A DNA stretch of 7,703 bases from an uncultured Clostridia bacterium (lineage in GTDB: Bacteria; Bacillota_A; Clostridia; Christensenellales; CAG-138). The notes under the pieces are model-generated. The model was not told the origin of the DNA. It did no database searches and saw nothing but the letters and a program-made list of their open reading frames with translations. Shown here one piece after another: positions 6,753-7,703 of the stretch. Both the position numbers and the translations under genes were made by a program. The stretch is taken from the NCBI GenBank assembly GCA_937877295.1, contig CALFIV010000234.1, positions 1-7,703 of the forward strand, in the 5' to 3' direction. Position 1 is the first letter of the stretch, and each line of letters opens with the position of its first letter.

Positions 6753-6772
6753 AAGCGGGAGTAATCCCGCTT
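6753..6772. terminator. Bidirectional terminator between convergent lipoprotein and spoVAC genes
   Basis: AAGCGGGA (6753-6760) and TCCCGCTT (6765-6772) form an 8-bp stem around the 4-base loop GTAA. T-rich sequence follows on the plus strand, and the A-rich flank at 6741-6754 supplies U-rich RNA on the minus strand. It lies between the stop at 6739-6741 and the spoVAC stop at 6775-6777, so it can serve both. Confidence 0.85.
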
Positions 6773-6774
6773 AT

Positions 6775-7218
6775 TTAAAACAGCAAACTGATCAGCCCTA
6801 CGATCACCGAGGCGGCGATGCCGTAGACCAGCACCGGCCCCGCGATCGTAAAGAGCTTGGCGCCGACGCCGAGCACGAAACCTTCCGGACGGTACTCCAT
6901 TGCGGGCGCGACGATCGAGTTGGCAAAACCGGTGATCGGCACGACCGTGCCTGCGCCGGCAAAGGACGCGATGCGGTCGAAGACGCCCAATCCCGTCAAC
7001 AGCGCCGTCAGGAAGATCAGCGTCATTGAGGAAACGGTCGAAGCGTCGTCGGATGAAACGGAAAAGAGCAGCACAGCAAGATCATGAAGACCTTGGCCAA
7101 GTACGCAGATCAGTCCGCCGACAAGGAACGCCTTCAGACATTGCAGCGCAGCGGGACTTTTCGGCGCGCGCTGCAAGACCTCTTTCCGATATGCTTCCGC
7201 ATCAAAGCGCTGTTTCAC
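6775..7218 (-). CDS. spoVAC: Stage V sporulation protein AC (SpoVAC), 147 aa
   Basis: The start is GTG at 7216-7218, 7 bases after AAAGGAG. The protein opens with YRKEV (about 10-14) and a KSPAALQ segment, then AFLVGGLICVLGQ (30-42). LLTGLGVFDRI (73-83), FAGAGTVVPITGFANS (86-101) and EGFVLGVGAKLFTIAGP (112-128) follow. These are the conserved blocks of SpoVAC, and the 147-aa length with the N-terminal tail fits SpoVAC better than the shorter SpoVAE. In Bacillus subtilis the SpoVA proteins sit in the spore inner membrane and move dipicolinic acid into the forespore and out on germination; SpoVAC itself acts as a mechanosensitive channel. The gene is the last of a three-gene unit, coupled through a GTGA overlap to the 38-aa peptide gene. 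A terminator follows at once, so spoVAD and spoVAE do not follow it here as they usually do. Confidence 0.93.
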   Translation of the reverse strand: MKQRFDAEAYRKEVLQRAPKSPAALQCLKAFLVGGLICVLGQGLHDLAVLLFSVSSDDASTVSSMTLIFLTALLTGLGVFDRIASFAGAGTVVPITGFANSIVAPAMEYRPEGFVLGVGAKLFTIAGPVLVYGIAASVIVGLISLLF

Positions 7219-7331
7219 GGGCGAACTCCTTTCTCGGAGGGGACGGGGAAGCGGGTCTCTCGGTCGGCAGGCAGATTGAGCCCGCCCGAACCGTGGCGGG
7301 GAATGCGATAGATTTTGGTATGATGCGGCAT
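7215..7331 (-). CDS. Small basic peptide, 38 aa, coupled to spoVAC (function unknown)
   Basis: The ATG at 7329-7331 lies just after an excellent ribosome binding site (GGAGGA, complement of 7335-7340). The product begins MPHHTKIYRIPRHGSGG and ends EKGVRP. It is polar, with many Arg, His and Pro, and has no membrane segment or Cys. Its TGA (7215-7217) overlaps the GTG start of spoVAC in the form GTGA, and the spoVAC ribosome binding site is inside its coding sequence; this is the usual layout for translational coupling. It may be a real micropeptide made with SpoVAC, or a short frame that only delivers ribosomes to spoVAC. I do not recognise it. The strong site and exact stop/start overlap are the main support. 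Confidence 0.6.
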   Translation of the reverse strand: MPHHTKIYRIPRHGSGGLNLPADRETRFPVPSEKGVRP

Positions 7332-7339
7332 ACTTCCTC

Positions 7340-7462
7340 CTATACGAATCGAGCAGGCGTCGACGGATGCGTGGGCTCGCAGCTGAGAAGCGGAATCAGA
7401 ATCAGCAGTCCGATCGCAAACAGCGTCAGACCGAATACGACATACGGGATCAATTGACGCAC
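7340..7462 (-). CDS. Small single-pass membrane peptide, 40 aa, first gene of the spoVAC unit (function unknown)
   Basis: The start is GTG at 7460-7462, six bases after GGAGG (within the complement of 7467-7473). The peptide has one basic residue at its start (MRQ), then a strongly hydrophobic stretch from LIPYVVFGL through LLILIPLL (about residues 4-26), one Cys near residue 28, and a short polar tail ending PARFV. This is a typical single membrane span. The TAG stop (7340-7342) falls at the ribosome binding site of the next small gene, so the two should be translated as a coupled pair and share a transcript with spoVAC. I do not recognise a family. A forespore membrane peptide acting with SpoVAC is a guess from position only. 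Confidence 0.65.
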   Translation of the reverse strand: MRQLIPYVVFGLTLFAIGLLILIPLLSCEPTHPSTPARFV

Positions 7463-7542
7463 GGCGCACCTCCGATTCAAAGTTTACCGTTAATCTGCAC
7501 GGAAAAACTTGAAAAAATACCGAAAAATCATGAAAATTTTTC

Positions 7543-7571
7543 TTGACATCCGTGATTTGTTTTGTTAGTAT
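7543..7571 (+). promoter_or_regulatory. Sigma-A promoter of rplM
   Basis: A perfect TTGACA (7543-7548) is separated by 17 bases from TAGTAT (7566-7571). Transcription should start near 7578. This strength suits a ribosomal protein operon. Confidence 0.88.
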
Positions 7572-7577
7572 ATTCGG

Positions 7578-7666
7578 TGTGCCATTGGGTAGGAATGTGT
7601 CACAGCCCCGACAACAGGACGCCGCAATGCAGCAAAGAATTTGAAATTTATATTGGAGGAATCGCC
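7578..7666 (+). promoter_or_regulatory. rplM 5' leader, possible ribosomal-protein autoregulatory region
   Basis: The predicted transcript has about 89 untranslated bases before the rplM ATG, ending with GGAGG (7655-7659) 7 bases ahead of it. L13 leaders that bind the protein are known in Firmicutes (Rfam L13_leader). I could not build a confident stem set here by eye, so this is a length-and-position argument only. Confidence 0.3.
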
Positions 7667-7703
7667 ATGAAGTCCTATATGGCAAAGGGCGAAACCGTTG
7701 AGC
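7667..7703 (+). CDS. rplM: 50S ribosomal protein L13, N-terminus only (3' end outside window)
   Basis: The first codons read MKSYMAKGETVE, which matches the usual start of bacterial L13 (MKTYMAK followed by a Val-Glu). An ideal ribosome binding site and a strong promoter stand upstream. L13 is an early assembly protein of the large ribosomal subunit, and rplM is normally followed by rpsI (S9), which would lie just outside the window. It is transcribed away from the spoVAC unit. Only 12 codons are visible, so the call rests on the start sequence and its expression signals. Confidence 0.82.
   Translation, partial: MKSYMAKGETVE

Noticed and set aside
7474..7550. Sigma-G promoter for the spoVAC unit (a GTATT and a CAGATTA on the minus strand)
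   Set aside because: The spacing is about 19 bases and both elements deviate from the consensus, so it is too weak to call by eye even though forespore expression is expected.
7332..7685. N-terminal part of a 156-aa minus-strand frame ending at 7215
   Set aside because: This part runs through the rplM promoter and leader and overlaps the 40-aa membrane peptide. Only its last 38 codons, from the ATG with the GGAGG site, are supported.
1..7703. CRISPR array, tRNA, rRNA or insertion sequence
   Set aside because: No regularly spaced direct repeats, no tRNA- or rRNA-like sequence and no transposase or terminal inverted repeats were seen in the window.

Overview
The window looks like chromosome from a moderately GC-rich, spore-forming Firmicute of the Clostridia type. 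The grounds are strong GGAGG-type ribosome binding sites, a spoVAC gene, lipoproteins with short signal peptides ending in Cys-x-Pro-Thr-Pro, a VanZ-family protein, and an rplM start behind a near-consensus sigma-A promoter. An uncultured gut lineage is plausible, but that is inference.

Left edge (1-671). The C-terminal part of a DrmA-like (DISARM phage defence) helicase runs in from outside the window. It stops abruptly just after its conserved TPFS motif, where the sequence passes directly into the 5' part of a lipoprotein gene on the opposite strand. Both genes are broken at this point, so it is either a real rearrangement or island boundary, or an assembly chimera.

Minus-strand cluster (2686 down to 671). 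A VanZ-like membrane protein, a 421-aa lipoprotein and the truncated lipoprotein paralogue lie in one direction with short gaps, probably as an operon.

Plus-strand operon (2775-4721). A sigma-A-like promoter overlaps a 23-bp inverted repeat and drives a phosphodiester-glycosidase (NAGPA-domain) lipoprotein and a TraX-family membrane protein, closed by a strong intrinsic terminator. The promoter sits so close to the likely start codon that the mRNA may be leaderless.

Second plus-strand operon (4780-6772). A near-perfect sigma-A promoter drives a small secreted-protein gene whose third codon is TAA, then a 462-aa lipoprotein that appears to be a full-length paralogue of the minus-strand lipoprotein. 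It ends in a terminator shared with the convergent spoVAC unit.

Right end (6775-7703). On the minus strand two tiny genes, a 40-aa single-pass membrane peptide and a 38-aa basic peptide, precede spoVAC. They are tightly coupled: a stop codon overlaps one ribosome binding site, and a GTGA stop/start joins the second peptide to spoVAC. No spoVAD or spoVAE follows. Diverging from this unit is rplM (ribosomal protein L13), with a leader of about 90 nt and only its first 12 codons inside the window.

The clearest common theme is the cell envelope: lipoproteins, VanZ, NAGPA, TraX and SpoVAC. The parts most worth a second look are the drmA/lipoprotein junction, the stop codon in the secreted-protein gene, and the two unnamed coupled peptides upstream of spoVAC.
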